This document shows, in pieces, positions 14,123 to 33,600 of a stretch of 64,000 nucleotides of DNA (its first letter is position 1; every line of letters starts with the position of its first letter). This DNA comes from Halichondria panicea (taxonomy: Eukaryota; Porifera; Demospongiae; Suberitida; Halichondriidae). The notes below the pieces were generated by a model, which worked only from the letters and a program-made list of their open reading frames with translations, was not told the origin of the DNA and made no database searches. The position numbers and the translations under genes were made by a program. The stretch covers positions 1,135,001 to 1,199,000 of the forward strand of contig NC_087391.1 of NCBI RefSeq assembly GCF_963675165.1, written 5' to 3'.

Positions 14123-15392
14123 TCAAGTCTTGCTCAAATGATCACAATGCAGTAAGAAAGCACTCTCTTCCTCTGGAGTTAAAGTAGCACTGGTGATACG
14201 AACTCTGCTGTGTCTGTAGTGCTTTCGTTTGGAGCAGCATGGTAGACAACCAGTCTTCATCATTTCTGGTGGTCCATCAATGTCATCATCCAGCTGGTGC
14301 AGTGCACCATCTCTCCCTCCAGTTTCCTGCATATCACCAGTGGAACTCAGGTCTGTGATGTAGCCACCTATATACAGCGAGGAAAAACATCACATTCACA
14401 TAGGCATTCCAAAACATAACATTCACATAGGTATTCAGCTTGCATTCAATATACGGTAATGAGGGGCTCACTAAGTACTAACATTTAAGTATTCTGTAGC
14501 AGCAGACCTATACCTTGGCCTTGGTAACCCTAGATGACAACGCATCCTACCTAAAACTATGTGATTAGCTATCTATCAGTATACAAATATAGGAGCACCC
14601 ATTGCATGTATAGAACAGTAGACTGGTCAAGCTCCGTGTAGAGACTCATGCATGCAACGTTTGCCACGATATTTGTGGCAACACTCAAGTGGCTAGACAG
14701 CATGCGCGCAGTTATCCACAATATCATTGATAGTGACGTAGCACTAGAAAACTTTGGGCTAAATCTAAGTATCACGTGCAGTAGATTGACGTCACAAAAA
14801 CCACAGCCACTTAGAATCTTATCTGATATGAAGTTTGACCAGCTTACTGTTCACCATACAACAGTGACGGCGCGAGTCTATTGCATGTAGTGTGCCAATG
14901 CCTATGAGATCTGAAGAACAGAACAATTGTATTAAATAGCACTGACTTGTGTTTGTTGAGCTCCAGGGGTCGTTAGTTGCAGCGGTGTCCTCGGTTACAC
15001 TGAGTGTGGCTGGTTGAGTATCGAGTGACGACTGATAGAGGTGATCATCACGGGCCTCAGTGAGGGCACTCAGAATATCCTTAGATTTTATATTGCGTTT
15101 GTTACCTCCTTCGAGACGATTCAGTTTAGATTCTGTAGATATAAACAGGAGTGCATTGATAGTTTTCAGTGTAACAAATTCAGCTTTAGTATCACTGTGA
15201 CTGTAGAACATTCCATCAGTTCTGATTCATTGCACAGCATGCATACTGACATGCTCTGGCACACAACATGCAGTCTTACTAGTATTAGTAGCTAAAAGCG
15301 GCCTCACCTAGTGACTGTAGATATCTTTTTTGTCCCTCTCCCTCTAAAATCTCACTGGGAGAGCTGTTTTGTGCTGGTGGAGGAGCTATCAT
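14123..15392 (-). CDS. Small three-exon gene, unrecognised
   Basis: Minus-strand exons 15308-15392, 14947-15132 and 14123-14367 join in phase and sum to 516 nt (171 residues). An in-frame stop lies upstream of the first ATG. The product starts MIAPPPAQNSSPSEIL, continues with a short Leu/Lys-rich, probably coiled-coil segment (RYLQSLESKLNRLEGG), a Ser/Thr-rich middle, and ends with a Cys/basic cluster GCLPCCSKRKHYRHSR then TPEEESAFLLHCDHL. I recognise no family. The Cys-rich basic patch could be a palmitoylated membrane anchor, which is speculation. The donor of exon 2 (GTCAGT) is weak. The gene is tail-to-tail with the Rho gene, 279 bp apart. Confidence 0.65.
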
Positions 15393-15827
15393 CCTTTCTT
15401 GGTGTTAGAGAACGATAGCATATGTTGGTAAAGATCTTAACTTTCATTTGACTTACTATGAGGGCTCAGCCTCAGGTAGAGTCGTCAATGTAAGAAATGA
15501 ATGTTTAGTATAGTATGGCTCAGGTAAAGGTCATCAGAGTATGGTATGGCTCAGGTAAAGGTCATCAGAGCACAGTATGGCTCAGGTAGAAATGAATGTA
15601 ATTATGTGAAATTACATTAATAATTATAAGTCCATTCAGAAAGTGAATGCATTTCATGGGGAAAAAACGATTTGCAAAAAAATGCTGAGTCAATCTATAA
15701 ATCACAACATCAATACACACACATACTATGACACGCTACAAAGCTATCAAAGAAATTATGCTTATATACATTAGTAATTACACAACAATGCACAAGATGC
15801 TAAAAATTGCTAGTCAGGTGCGATTAT
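15393..15827. other. Intergenic with short tandem repeats
   Basis: Two complete and one shorter copy of a 30 bp unit containing GTATGGCTCAGGTA and AAGGTCATCAGAG lie at 15507-15590. A related copy occurs at 16260-16290 inside the last kindlin intron. It must hold the kindlin 3' UTR. Nothing else is visible. Confidence 0.6.
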
Positions 15828-22645
<6,818 letters not shown>

Positions 22646-22925
22646 TTTATCCACTGCACTGGCTGAGCACAAGCTTGTACGTAGTCACAAAATGCTATAG
22701 CTTCAATATCACGTTTAGAAGACCCTTGATGTTGGTTATATCAAAGCTTTCCTTGAAAAATCACAGCTAGATAGTCAACAAACAGTACAACCAACAAAAC
22801 TAAAATGAATAGCTGGTGTTTGTGGTCAAGCCCAAATGGCAATAGCAACATTCACTGGGCGGAGTTTCAATAAAAAATAATGTGTACAGTACACTAAAAA
22901 TATAATATTATTTCATAATTACACA

Positions 22926-25900
22926 CTATTCATGAGTCTGCTGGCTGTATAATAGTTCTTGTAAAGTACTCATCCACCTGCAGAACAAGTACATGCAGTA
23001 TATATGATTAGGGGATCAACTGATAGGGTTACCTGTCATACTCGTAGGCTGTCAGGAGTTGGAAAGTATGAGTCGTCTTTTCATGGCACAGTTTGAACGT
23101 GTATCTTCTCTCCGGCACTTCTTCCTGCAATAGCAACCATAGAGGGGTTGTAACATACACTAGTGAGAGCACACATGTAACAGTTCCATACCAGCAATAC
23201 AGTATTTTGTGCTCACAAAAGCAAAAGTTTTTGTTCAGCTAGAGGGATTGTTATTCAACAACCACTTGTAATCATAATTAGCCTGACTTATAGTGTCCCC
23301 TGGTCCAACACTCACCTGTATGGCAGTGGACAGAGTACAGCCAGTTAGAGTGAGGGCACCACTGGCCACATCGTGCTGTACAATGTACGTAAGAATATTG
23401 AGTTTGCAATTCATGTGCCTAAAAGAAGAAGTAGGGATAACTGAGCACAACACAGTAAAATGGGGTCAGTTGCTGCGGCCACTTAGTCTCGCTGTTTCTT
23501 TACCATGCATCAGGGATGTGCCCACACGGTACTAACCACCACCACAAGACAAAATAACCACCACTTATAGAGGCCTTAGTACTACATAAAAGAGGCCAAT
23601 TCGTGTATGTGTGTTGAATTGAAGGATTAAAAATAGTCACCACTTTGAAATGCTGGGCACATCACTGGGTACATGTACCATGAACATGTAAAAGCTCTTC
23701 TCACTGTGTGGTCCTGATAGCAGACGAGTGTTCTGCAGGTGAGGACAAACCATCGGACCTCCATTAGCTTCCCCTCACACTGGTAGTGCATGTAGCTGCT
23801 CAGAGAGTGGTCCAGACCAGGCCGCAACACCTATACATAGGGAGATAATTGTATACATACAGGGAAATACATAATGAATACCGAGACAAGAGTACACTGC
23901 ATACAAGCATGCTTGTACTATCGAATGCTTATACGTACATCCAGGAGTACTCTTGGTACATCACTTAAAAAAGACAAAGGGGGTTGTACGTATGTCAGTA
24001 AAGGAACTCAAGCTTCTTACAATTGTCCTAGTCAAGTACCTTAGTATATTTTCTTTCACACACAAACTCTGTGACCACTCCCTCTCCAAAGTCCACCTCC
24101 TCCACGCCTCCGTTCTCCCCACCACCTGTCTCACGAGACAGCTGTTGAGACGCCAAAGCATAGCTGGTAAAAGGTAGCCCCTTGCGGACAGTAGTGGGTG
24201 CATATCGAAGTGACCTTCGAACCCACGAGGGATGGTTGTGTTCGAATGAAGGGTCGTTAAGAACTGCCATGATGGAGCCTGCATATCAGAGACTGTTAGC
24301 ATTAACTCCTTAAAGCATATCCGCATACAAAAGCTACAGTACTCGTGAACATTTTTTGTGGCTAAGCCCTCCCTCCTTGAAGCATAAATTAATACCAGTG
24401 CACACTACAGTGACAGACATGTTATTGTACAGTAACCTTACTGTAAGTCATCTGTTTCTATGTAAGTTATCTACTCTTAATAATCTTAAACCTACTTGGA
24501 AAGCACTGTAAGTACAATCATTTCACCTGGCTTGAAATGGAAATCTATTCTACACACTTGAAGTCAGTAGAGTTAGAATTTATTCGAGTGAGGTGAAAAA
24601 GGATTGTACAGTACGTACTGACAGCTGACTTACTATGAGCTTCAGGGTCATTGAGAACGGCAGCATAGGGAGAGTTCTTGCCCATAGTAGCCAGAACGCC
24701 CTCATCTTTCGTCTTGGCATTGCTCAACTCTGTGATCCACTTGGTACGCTCTTCCACACTCCTGAAACGGGTCACATGACAATCACATGACAATCGCACA
24801 GGGACTACACCACGTACTTGGTACAAAATCTAAACGGCTTTGTCAGACCTCTCTCGGCAATACAGAATCCATTACGGAGTACTGGAGACTCGACTATTGA
24901 AACCTGTGGAATGGAGTAGTGAGTATTGGAATTGGACACTAGATTCATACCAGCATTTTCTTGAGTGGCACTTTGTGGCGTATCCGATATCTCCCAGCAG
25001 CTGTGATTCGGGCAACCAGGAGCACATCTGAGAACTGTAAGAGGGGGAGGGCAACAGTGACTGATACTCGTTACTATCATACGAGGAGCAAGCTAACAGA
25101 GATTGAATCGGAATTTTTCTGCATGTGTACATACACAGTGTAAGCTCTTTCATAATAAACGCATTTGGGAGACTAGGTTTTGGCCATACTAAGTCCAGAT
25201 GCAATCAGTTTTCATTCTCTGGAGCACCTAAGTAAGTAAGATCACTTCCAACTACTGTACAACAGAGGTACTCCAACTTCCGCTTGGTCTGTGCTATACC
25301 AGCCGTCTGTCCTGCTACACAATGCTAATGAAGCCCAAAAGACCGCAACCACTGTACGTAGGTGGTGGCCATTGTTTAGGAGTTGTTTTTGAAAAGAAAC
25401 GGAATCAGGATTGCCTGCTTAAAATTTTTGCAAACTGCACTCACCAGGAAGAGTACTCTCTGCTTCCATCTGCTCCCGGGTACAAAGAACACCGGACCCC
25501 TACCAATGTACTTCTGCAGAGAGATAGTTCAAGTATCACACCTGCCTGTGGCTACTATAATATTCAAAGAACTCACTCGACCAGGAGCAACTATGTTCTC
25601 CTTGCCAACAAAGGTTTTCTGCATTTGAACCACCTTGACTTGGTTCTCCTGCCAAATAAAAGAGGGAAAAGTTTAAAGGTGGCAAGTTCTCACACACATC
25701 AACAGAACTGCAAAAATAAGTGGAAATTTTCATTTACAAAGAACAACTTTTTTGTTCTTTGTTCCTTAATTTTGTGCCTAGCTATAGGGGCCCGCTCCAG
25801 GCAGCTCTTTGTGTATGGGAGCCCCTGCTCCACTGTCTTTTGTCAATTTTCAGATACAGAAATTTAGTGTTCGTAAGTTGTTTGGTGGCAAAGATCGGTT

Positions 25901-28457
25901 GTGAGTAACTACTTACCATGTCTGTAATTCTTTCGTTCATATGTTCGGCAGCCTCAGCTATGGCTGCCAGGGCAGCTGTGTTTATGGTGAGAAGCCAGTC
26001 AGTTGAGTGGAAGTGTGTGGAAGAGTCAACAAACCTTTGGTGTTGTCTATGTCCGGGTGATCCTCTGGCAAGTGCTTCAGGTAGTCTGAATAATTGATTT
26101 ATCAACTTAATAATAATAGTCAAGATTTTTAATATGGCGTCTTTGTTCCGATAATAAGCATCGAACAAAATATTCTAGGAAGTATAAAAAATGATATTCT
26201 CAAGGCTTCATACCCTACCGTATAGCGGGTAATTTTCGAGGAACAAAATATTCGTGGTTCAGCAATATTGAGACATTTCGTGGGTAATATTTTCGTGGTT
26301 GCTGCTTGCACTGCAGGTAAAGGTAGGCAAGGTCGCTTCATTCGTGGGTAAAATATTCGTGGTCAGACCTCCAACCACGAAAACCACGAATATTTTGCCC
26401 CACGAAAATTACACGCTATACGGTATTATACTTACAATTCAAGGCATTGCCTGAGCAGGCAATGATAACCCTCCTCTTTACTAAGACTTGTTACAATCAT
26501 AATTATACAATCATGTACATGCAGAGTATATAAATTCCCATGGCTCTCACCTTCCAGAAGTAGTTTGTACCTAGGGATACGCTGGACAGGGCAGAGCATG
26601 TAGCTGGAGACAGGCAGACCTTTACACAAAGGACCTGTCTACAGTGAAGACAATATACTCATAAACAAAGCATTTACTAACAGAGGTACTATACACACTG
26701 GTTGCATTAATTACTAAGGTTGGGGCCTTGCAGTTGAATATACGATCAATTTTACTCGGCCCAAAATTAGGGTAGCAGACGAACGCAATCAGATTGCACT
26801 CACTTCAATAAGTTTGATGAGCTCTGCAAACGGTTTGGAGGTCTTGAGCCACTTACAGTAGGCCGCCTGAGCACTGTCAAATCTGGCACTATACATCGAG
26901 TACAGCTACTCAGAGGAACAAAAGAGTAAATAGAAGTTAAAAAGTTAATGGAGACTAAAATGTTTACTCAATGTCAGGCAGGTGTACCTTAAAGAAAGGA
27001 GCACGCTTAGCCAGTACGTCCGCAATCATTGAATTGGAGTCCCTACAAACACATGCTTGATGGATAGATATTCTGTAACACTAAGTTAAAAACTCACCAG
27101 TTTTTAAGTCTGTCTTCTAGTTCTTGCAGAAGGTCAAAGTTTAAGGCATAAATTTCACCAATGTTCAGGAATATTTCTTTCCTGCCCTGCTCTGGAAGGA
27201 TGGCCCTCCCGGTCATTTGAGATGTCTTGATAGCACCGTGAACCACCTGCAGGGACAGAAGGCACCATGGAAACATTAAATATACTGCTAAATTATTATT
27301 GCCATGACAACACAGTTTAGCAACCTTACTTATGTGTGTGCATGACGCCCACTAACTACTCTAGAGACGATAATGAGCCTACCAGAGAAGCAGCAAACAA
27401 TGGTCCAGGAATTGCAACAATTAAACGCTCTACCATATATGACAAGATGATTTGTTTCCAATTCCAACTAGTTCATGCATAATAAACACTGACGCACATA
27501 CCTTTTCCAGGAGCCGCACACTCTGCACATACCTGCAACCCAAACTCTTAATGACTGATAATTGATACAGTTTATATGCAGTACACTCACGTTCTCTCTG
27601 TTGTCATTATCTCGTGTGCAATACTGTAGTGTTTGGGTCTCTCACTTTGACTGTGGGGGGTGGTCTGCATGTTGGGGGAGGGTGGTGGGGTGGGGGGTAA
27701 GCCTGCCGCAGAACTGATGCTAGGAAAGCTATAATAGGTGGATTTAATCTTGAGGGCTTGCTAGGTTCATAGTCTATGATAAGGGGATGACATGCACACA
27801 CCACAGTAGTGGGCATACTGAAAATACAATATTTTTGAAGACCTACTATCAAAGCAAACCATGAACACATGAATTGTGTGATTTCTGCGTACACTATCAG
27901 TCACCCCATCTGTCGGAACCACAGCTGCTGACTCAGCACTCCTACATGTAGCTTCATCCTCTTCGGAGTTTTTCTTTCCATTTTCGTCGCCTTCATTCAC
28001 TGTTCCCTCTTGGCCCCCATAATCAACATAGTCTGTTCCCAGTTGAGATAGCTGCTTGAGGATGGCGTGCGCATCTAGTGTCCTGCTTAGAGGTGCATTA
28101 GTATCTAGTTTGTCTCCAGTGTTCCAAAAATAATTTGTCCAGTCAACCTACGAAGAGTGAAAACAGTTAGCAACAAATCCTGGATTAAAAAATCTCTTTA
28201 ACACAATACATAGTAGCACAATATTGATTTTGGGAGTATGTACCAGTACAAGCTAGCTGATACTGTACTGAGCTATGACATGAATAAGCTCATTTTCATT
28301 CAATAGTAGCTATCTAGCAGTGCACCTCTTCACTAGAGGCCTCTCCTGACAGCTCAGCCTCTGAGTTGTCATTCTCCGTCTCACTATCGCTGTCATACCA
28401 CTCTCCTGCCTCTATGGCAGCGGCCAGCTGTGCTTCAGTGTGAATGCCTTGCTCCAT
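22926..28457 (-). CDS. Dbl-family RhoGEF, DH-PH-PH (FGD-like, no FYVE)
   Basis: About 20 exons; junctions from 27532 downward are firm: 27502-27532, 27098-27246, 26988-27042, 26804-26905, 26551-26638, 26035-26085, 25917-25975, 25577-25648, 25445-25513, 24951-25034, 24818-24903, 24634-24761, 24040-24278, 23679-23830, 23316-23418, 23033-23124 and 22926-22977. Exon 1 is 28326-28457, exon 2 starts at 28147 and exon 3 ends at 27591, but the exon 2/3 join is unresolved. About 685 aa. The acidic N-terminus (EWYDSDSETENDNSE) is followed by a DH domain (IAHEIMTTERTYVQSVRLL, CPVQRIPRYKLLLEDYLKHL), PH1 (PGRKYIGRGPVFF, RVLFLFSDVLLVARI) and a C-terminal PH2 (KLMEVRWFVL, TFQLLTAYEYDRWMSTL). It should activate a Rho GTPase, possibly Cdc42 if truly FGD-related. 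No Cys-rich FYVE motif lies between the PH domains. Confidence 0.9.
26217..26424. mobile_element. Palindromic MITE, family A (CCGTATAGCGGG ends)
   Basis: About 208 bp with ends CCGTATAGCGGGTAATTTTC and its inverse (AAAATTACACGCTATACGG), flanked by TA dinucleotides. A TA target duplication is typical of Tc1/mariner-type non-autonomous elements. The interior has further inverted copies of ATATTCGTGGTT. It lies in an intron of the RhoGEF gene. Relatives occur at 53856, 54988, 57258, 58619 and 58919, with a fragment near 47200. Confidence 0.85.
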
Positions 28458-28632
28458 CTTCTTGTCCCTCGTTCTTGTCCAGAGATCTGTAAACTGACTC
28501 CGTAAATTTCATCTGTAACATTATAAGGGGGCGGGGCTGGCTGGTAGATCTATAGAGTGGGTGGTTGCAGTTTTGACTACTGACACTTGTATAGATAATT
28601 ATACATATCTATAGCAGTGCTAACTCTACCCA
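28458..28632. promoter_or_regulatory. Bidirectional promoter between RhoGEF and TTL-like genes
   Basis: The start codons of two divergent genes are 175 bp apart, so both 5' UTRs and core promoters must fit here. No clear TATA box. The short spacing implies shared control. Inferred from gene layout, not from a recognised motif. Confidence 0.6.
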
Positions 28633-30622
28633 ATGAGGCCAATCCGTTGCTATTTGTGTGTTCTGCTGAACATGGCCCTGTACTTGGTGTGGATTGTGGC
28701 TTGGTTGCTGATGAGTGAAGACTACAGTGCTGAGAACACACCCCTCACACAGAGGTGTACTTCACCACCCCCTATTCCTGCTAGCAATGACAGTGCCACT
28801 CAGCTAGCCAGTGTGTGGAGGAGGCCTCGTCTGGTCAGATTTGCCTGGTACTCTAGGAGACAAACACCAGTGCACGTCGGGTAAGAATATCCAAAGAACT
28901 TGCATTTATTATTATTTACGCGTATATCTTATAGATATGGTGGGAAGACAGCTATGGCTATACTTGGTCCCTATGGGTTCCAAGAAACTCATACTGATGA
29001 TTGGGTGAGTTGTTCACTTTGCTACACCTATAAATGTTCCTATAATTAATGTTGGTTACTCCCCTTAAAATGCTACCACACATACCTTTATAATAAATAA
29101 ATAAATATATTAATAATTAATTATGCTCTCACCATACAGGATTTGCTATGGACCATGATTCCCCAGTGGGACTACCTGCAGATGGCATCCACTCCTGACC
29201 TCCCTCGACCATGGCAGGTCCACAACCATTGTCTAGCTCTCACCGACAAGAGAGGGATCTCTGGCTCAAAGGTGGCACAGTGGGAGCTGTTCAAGTGTAT
29301 GAGGGACAAGTATGGCGCTGACACTTTCTACTACATGCCAGAGTCATTGGTCATTCCTAGGTGAAGATAATTAGACATTTCACTGTTACTGAAGCTCTGC
29401 ATATCTAAAAGAACTGCTTGTCAATCCCATATTAAGTATAAAAGATCTAGTAGTAGTAAATTGCTGCAACCAGTGTGACAGTTTCCCACATTACAGAGAT
29501 ACCCAAATCCTTGGTGATCTACTAAAAAAAGAAAAAACACCTTGGATTTTGAAGCTATCTACTGGAAAAAGAGCAATTGGAGTACGACTTTTGTACAACG
29601 CTGACGACTTAACATTTGGCTCCCACGAGTACGTAGCCCAGCGTTACATCACTAATCCCTTTCTGGTCGACAACAGAAAGTTTCATTTGAGGCTGTACCT
29701 GGTCATCACTAACCTGAAACCACTGCGAGCTCTGCTACACAAAGAAGGACTGGTTCTCTTTGCAAGCTCAAACTATTCAACTGATCCAAACACGTACAAT
29801 GATTTGAGCAAACATTTGACTAATGCTGCAGTTGCTGACAGAACTGAGAGACAAAGCTCCTACAATTCAATGCTTCTCTCTGAGTTATGGCCTGCTCTAG
29901 AAACTGACTATAACATAGACACAACTTCAATCTGGAACAAGATAATTGATATCATGGCTAAGTTGGTTCTTAGCGAGCAGTGCGATAGACAACTTGATAC
30001 AAGGACTCCAGGAACATGTTTCGATCTTATAGGTGTAGATGTTATGCTGGATTCGACTCTCACTCCTTATGTCCTCGAAAGTAACAATGGACCTGAGCTG
30101 TACACTATGACAGAGAAAGCTAACACTAGGAGAGCAAATGATTTAGCACATAAAGCTATGCTAAAGGACCTCATCCCTTTGACAATTATACGAGAGAGAG
30201 ATTCAGTTGAAGAGGAACTCTTTCGTAAGAAGTAGGTGAAGGCACATGCACATTCAATGTGATCTATATTTACTGTTGCTCGTGTTATAACATTTTCTGT
30301 TTAGGCTCCATACATTCTCAAGAGATCAGAATTACCCAATGTGCGGTGAAAACTCGAGTTTTGGTGGGAAATGCATCACAGAAGCAATCACAACCGAGTT
30401 ATGGCAGTACTATTACGAAGTTAGTCTCTAAAACTAATTCATTTTTAACTACTATAATTACTTTGTGCCATGCAGGAAACACATCTTGAAGGCTTTCAAC
30501 GAGTGCTACCAATGCCTGGTTACGCACAGTTCCTCAGAGACAACCAAACAGACCAAATGTACGAACTTATCATAAAATGGAATCGATGGGACAAATCTAT
30601 TCGAAATAAAAATATTGCCTAA
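28633..30622 (+). CDS. Tubulin-tyrosine ligase-like protein with N-terminal membrane anchor
   Basis: Six exons: 28633-28880, 28935-29004, 29140-29360, 29497-30231, 30305-30419 and 30476-30622, summing to 1536 nt (511 aa). TTL/TTLL enzymes are ATP-grasp ligases that add Tyr, Glu or Gly to proteins, classically tubulin. The ligase core shows [71 protein letters not shown] and [10 protein letters not shown]. The family's usual EVN near the metal site reads ESN. Residues 6-27 form a hydrophobic helix ([17 protein letters not shown]) like a signal anchor, which is unusual for cytosolic TTLLs. The substrate cannot be read from sequence. An AATAAA lies at 30605, just before the stop. Confidence 0.88.
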
Positions 30623-30673
30623 TTATATGCATAATTTATATAATGTTAAAAATTTACTAACTGTGACTGAATG

Positions 30674-33600
30674 TTATTTGTCCATTTCTTTGAGTGCTGC
30701 CTTGGCAGCTGCTGTTCTGGCTCCTTTGAAAGTCTTGCCTTTGGCACTGATGGTCCTTGATACTCCACTTTTGTCCACAAAGCTGACAGTGCATCTCACA
30801 ACACCTCTCCCTACTCGTGTCCTGCAGCGCAAAATGAACGAAGATTATAATTATATAGAACAGTTCACAATAATATGTGTTCTCACACATGGGAAATATT
30901 CGCTATAGATGCTTTAATTAAGGAACTACTTTTTATAAGCTTACTTTTCAGTCCGGGCAGTTGGTTCACGCTCTAGCAGTTCTTGTACAGGCATTACCGG
31001 TACCTTTCCATTAAAGGAACCTGTGGAATATATACATGCAATGTGTACATTTATAAGAGCAATATTGAAATCACTCACGAATTCTTTTCTCAAAATAAGG
31101 TTTGAAGACTCTCCACACGGTTTCCAGGCAACAGCCACTGTCCAGGTAGATGGCACCTGCCACACTCTCCAGAACGTCCCCCAGCACTTTAGGAGGGTCC
31201 AGCTCCTCCGCATCCTCTTCTTGAGTGTCTGTTTGTTCCACTGTCTCCTACATACACAAACACGTTCGCAGGACTAAATCTAATACACAAATCACTCTAT
31301 AGATTATATGTAAAACGCTTTCACAAGTTTTAAAAAGTGGCGAATAGTGGGAAAAAAGTGGAGGGGGAAAAGTAGGGCTAGTGGGGAAGAAAGGGAGAGG
31401 AGTTAGGGAAGTGGTTAAGCTAGCCTTTTGCATATAAATTCTGTATGTATGAACTCTTGGTATTATACAAAGTGAGTGCTACATGTACATGTATGACCAC
31501 GGCTTCAATGAAACATACCATTTGTGCACTGGATGCACACTCAGGCTGGCTGCTAGCTTCTTGCAGATGACCACTTGTTAGGACCACCCGTTCCCCTTCC
31601 GCCATGTCGACCTCACTGAGCATGCCCACAAAAGTGTTGATCTGACTGAAGAGAGACGGAGACAGGTGCAACACGGCCCTGTGTAGTTCTAACTCCACCG
31701 ACAACTCGGCAAATGTGTTGTTATTCACGAGTGCCGTACGCATCGCACTGATCTCCCCAGGTGTGTACTCGGAAAACGATGAGTAGATATGACACGTAAT
31801 AAGATAGTCAAGTACTGCATCACCGAGAAATTCCAGTCGCTGGTAGCAACCAGTCACACGATTCTTAATGTACGAGGCATGCGTCAACGCTTGCAATAGT
31901 AGTGGCTTGTCCTTGATACAGCTGTCAAATAAATCTTTCAATTTTTTGTTTCCTCTGTAACTCTTCTCAAGATGTTTCTCAATGTCACATTTCTGATGAT
32001 CTGTGAAGGTAGCTCTCGGGGGATGGGGGAAATGCTTTCGAAATATCGAAGATGAACATCGTACATAGAGAGGAAGTTTTTCCGGCTGACGTGGCTGAAG
32101 TACTCGCTGATGTGATATTGGCGAGGCTTCCCACCATTCTTGTTGCTTTTTCGGGGCAGGAGGGGTCAAAGAATCGTTGGAGCTTGATGCGCTTGAAATT
32201 TCCCCACTGTCTCTGCTACTGCTGCTTTGCGACTGCCAACCAGATACTAATGTGCCAGCATTCACAGGCTGTATCTTTATACCAACCCATTTCATGAATT
32301 TGAGGGCAGCATCGATTCCTCCGGATACAAGATAAGCTCCAATTAGAGACTCCACGCAGTCTGCAACACCTTTGTCTGTCACTTTGTGATGCAAGTAGTG
32401 CCTGGTACGCAAATTCTCCTGACTCTCCACAACTTCTCCGTCTATAGAAGGCCCTGGCATCTCTTCGACGTTGACAAACGAGAAACAAGGCGGTATCCAC
32501 ATCTGCCTCGGCTCAAAACTAGTGGACAGGATGTGCTCAGTGATTTTCTTGGTGTCCTTTTTCGCTAGAAGATAGAGGTTGAGATTTTCCACCCTCCGAG
32601 ATCGAGCAGAAGATAGGTTTCCTTCGTGTGCACCTGTGCGGTCATGGAACAGAAACACAGTAGTGGCTAGTTTCAAAAACGAATCGCCTAAAGTCTCAAG
32701 ACGTTCGAGATCGATTGAATCGTTGGCTCCTTTGGGTGTGAATGCTTGGAGCAGAAGAGCATTGTCTGGTCCTCTCTGAGTGAGTACTGAGATATCAGGT
32801 GTGCTTATCGGCTGCCGTGTGACTTGTTCTCCGTCAGTTGTGAACTTTTGCGTCAGCAGCTCTCCAAATCCATGGTCCTCGTATCCATGGAGATAGGTCT
32901 CGGTAGATATTTCAACACTGTCCCCTTGACGCCCGATTCCAGTTTCGAGCGCGACTTGTGAGCGGAAATTGTCAATGGAAAGAGTACATTCGAGCCGCCA
33001 TAAAATTGACGGTAGACAACGAGCAATCTTCCATATGGTTGTGGGTACAGGGTACAAAGTGCAGAGTTCGGGAAACAGCTTTACTTCACTAGACTGTCGT
33101 CTAATTGTCACATCCTCCCCTCTCGATTTGTATCGAGACTTAAGCAGTTTTAAGCGATTCTCGCGCAATCCAAGTGGTTTACAGTCAAGGGCCGGTTGAT
33201 TGAGATCTGTGAATTGGCAATTATACTTCTTCTGAAAATACTCGAGGTATGTAGCCGCAGCTGAAGAATATGGAAATGGTGACTGAAGAGTTGTTGCCTT
33301 GTCAACCTTTACAACCTCGTACAGCTTGCGTATTTCGAGTGGTCTGTGGACATCCATCACTAGTGCATTGTGGAAACTCTCTGGGGGTAGCGGCCAAGCT
33401 TTCTTAGGATCAGTCACAGCAAAGGAAGTACCAGAGGGAGTTTTGAGCTCAATGATGCTGTCAGCTACTTCCATGTTTAAGAATGCTTCCAATGGGTTTT
33501 CATCGAGCAAAACGCTCAAAGGGACAACAAGGTAGTCTTTTTCGGACTCATTGAAGGTCAGGTGAAAACAAGAATGGGTTATTTTGAGCAGCTCTGTGAA

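Noticed and set aside
23641-23706. RhoGEF exon ending at the GTGAGA donor (23704)
   Set aside because: It gives the wrong phase for the next exon and destroys the PH2 sequence; the donor at 23678 keeps the frame.
25200-25330. Candidate RhoGEF exon reading GQTAGIAQTKRKLEYLC
   Set aside because: The exon at 25445-25513 joins directly and in phase to 24951-25034, restoring the PH strand pair LFLFSDVLLVARI; inserting this piece breaks the domain.
25322-25867. 181-residue plus-strand open frame
   Set aside because: It is antisense to well-supported RhoGEF exons at 25445-25513 and 25577-25648; the product looks random.
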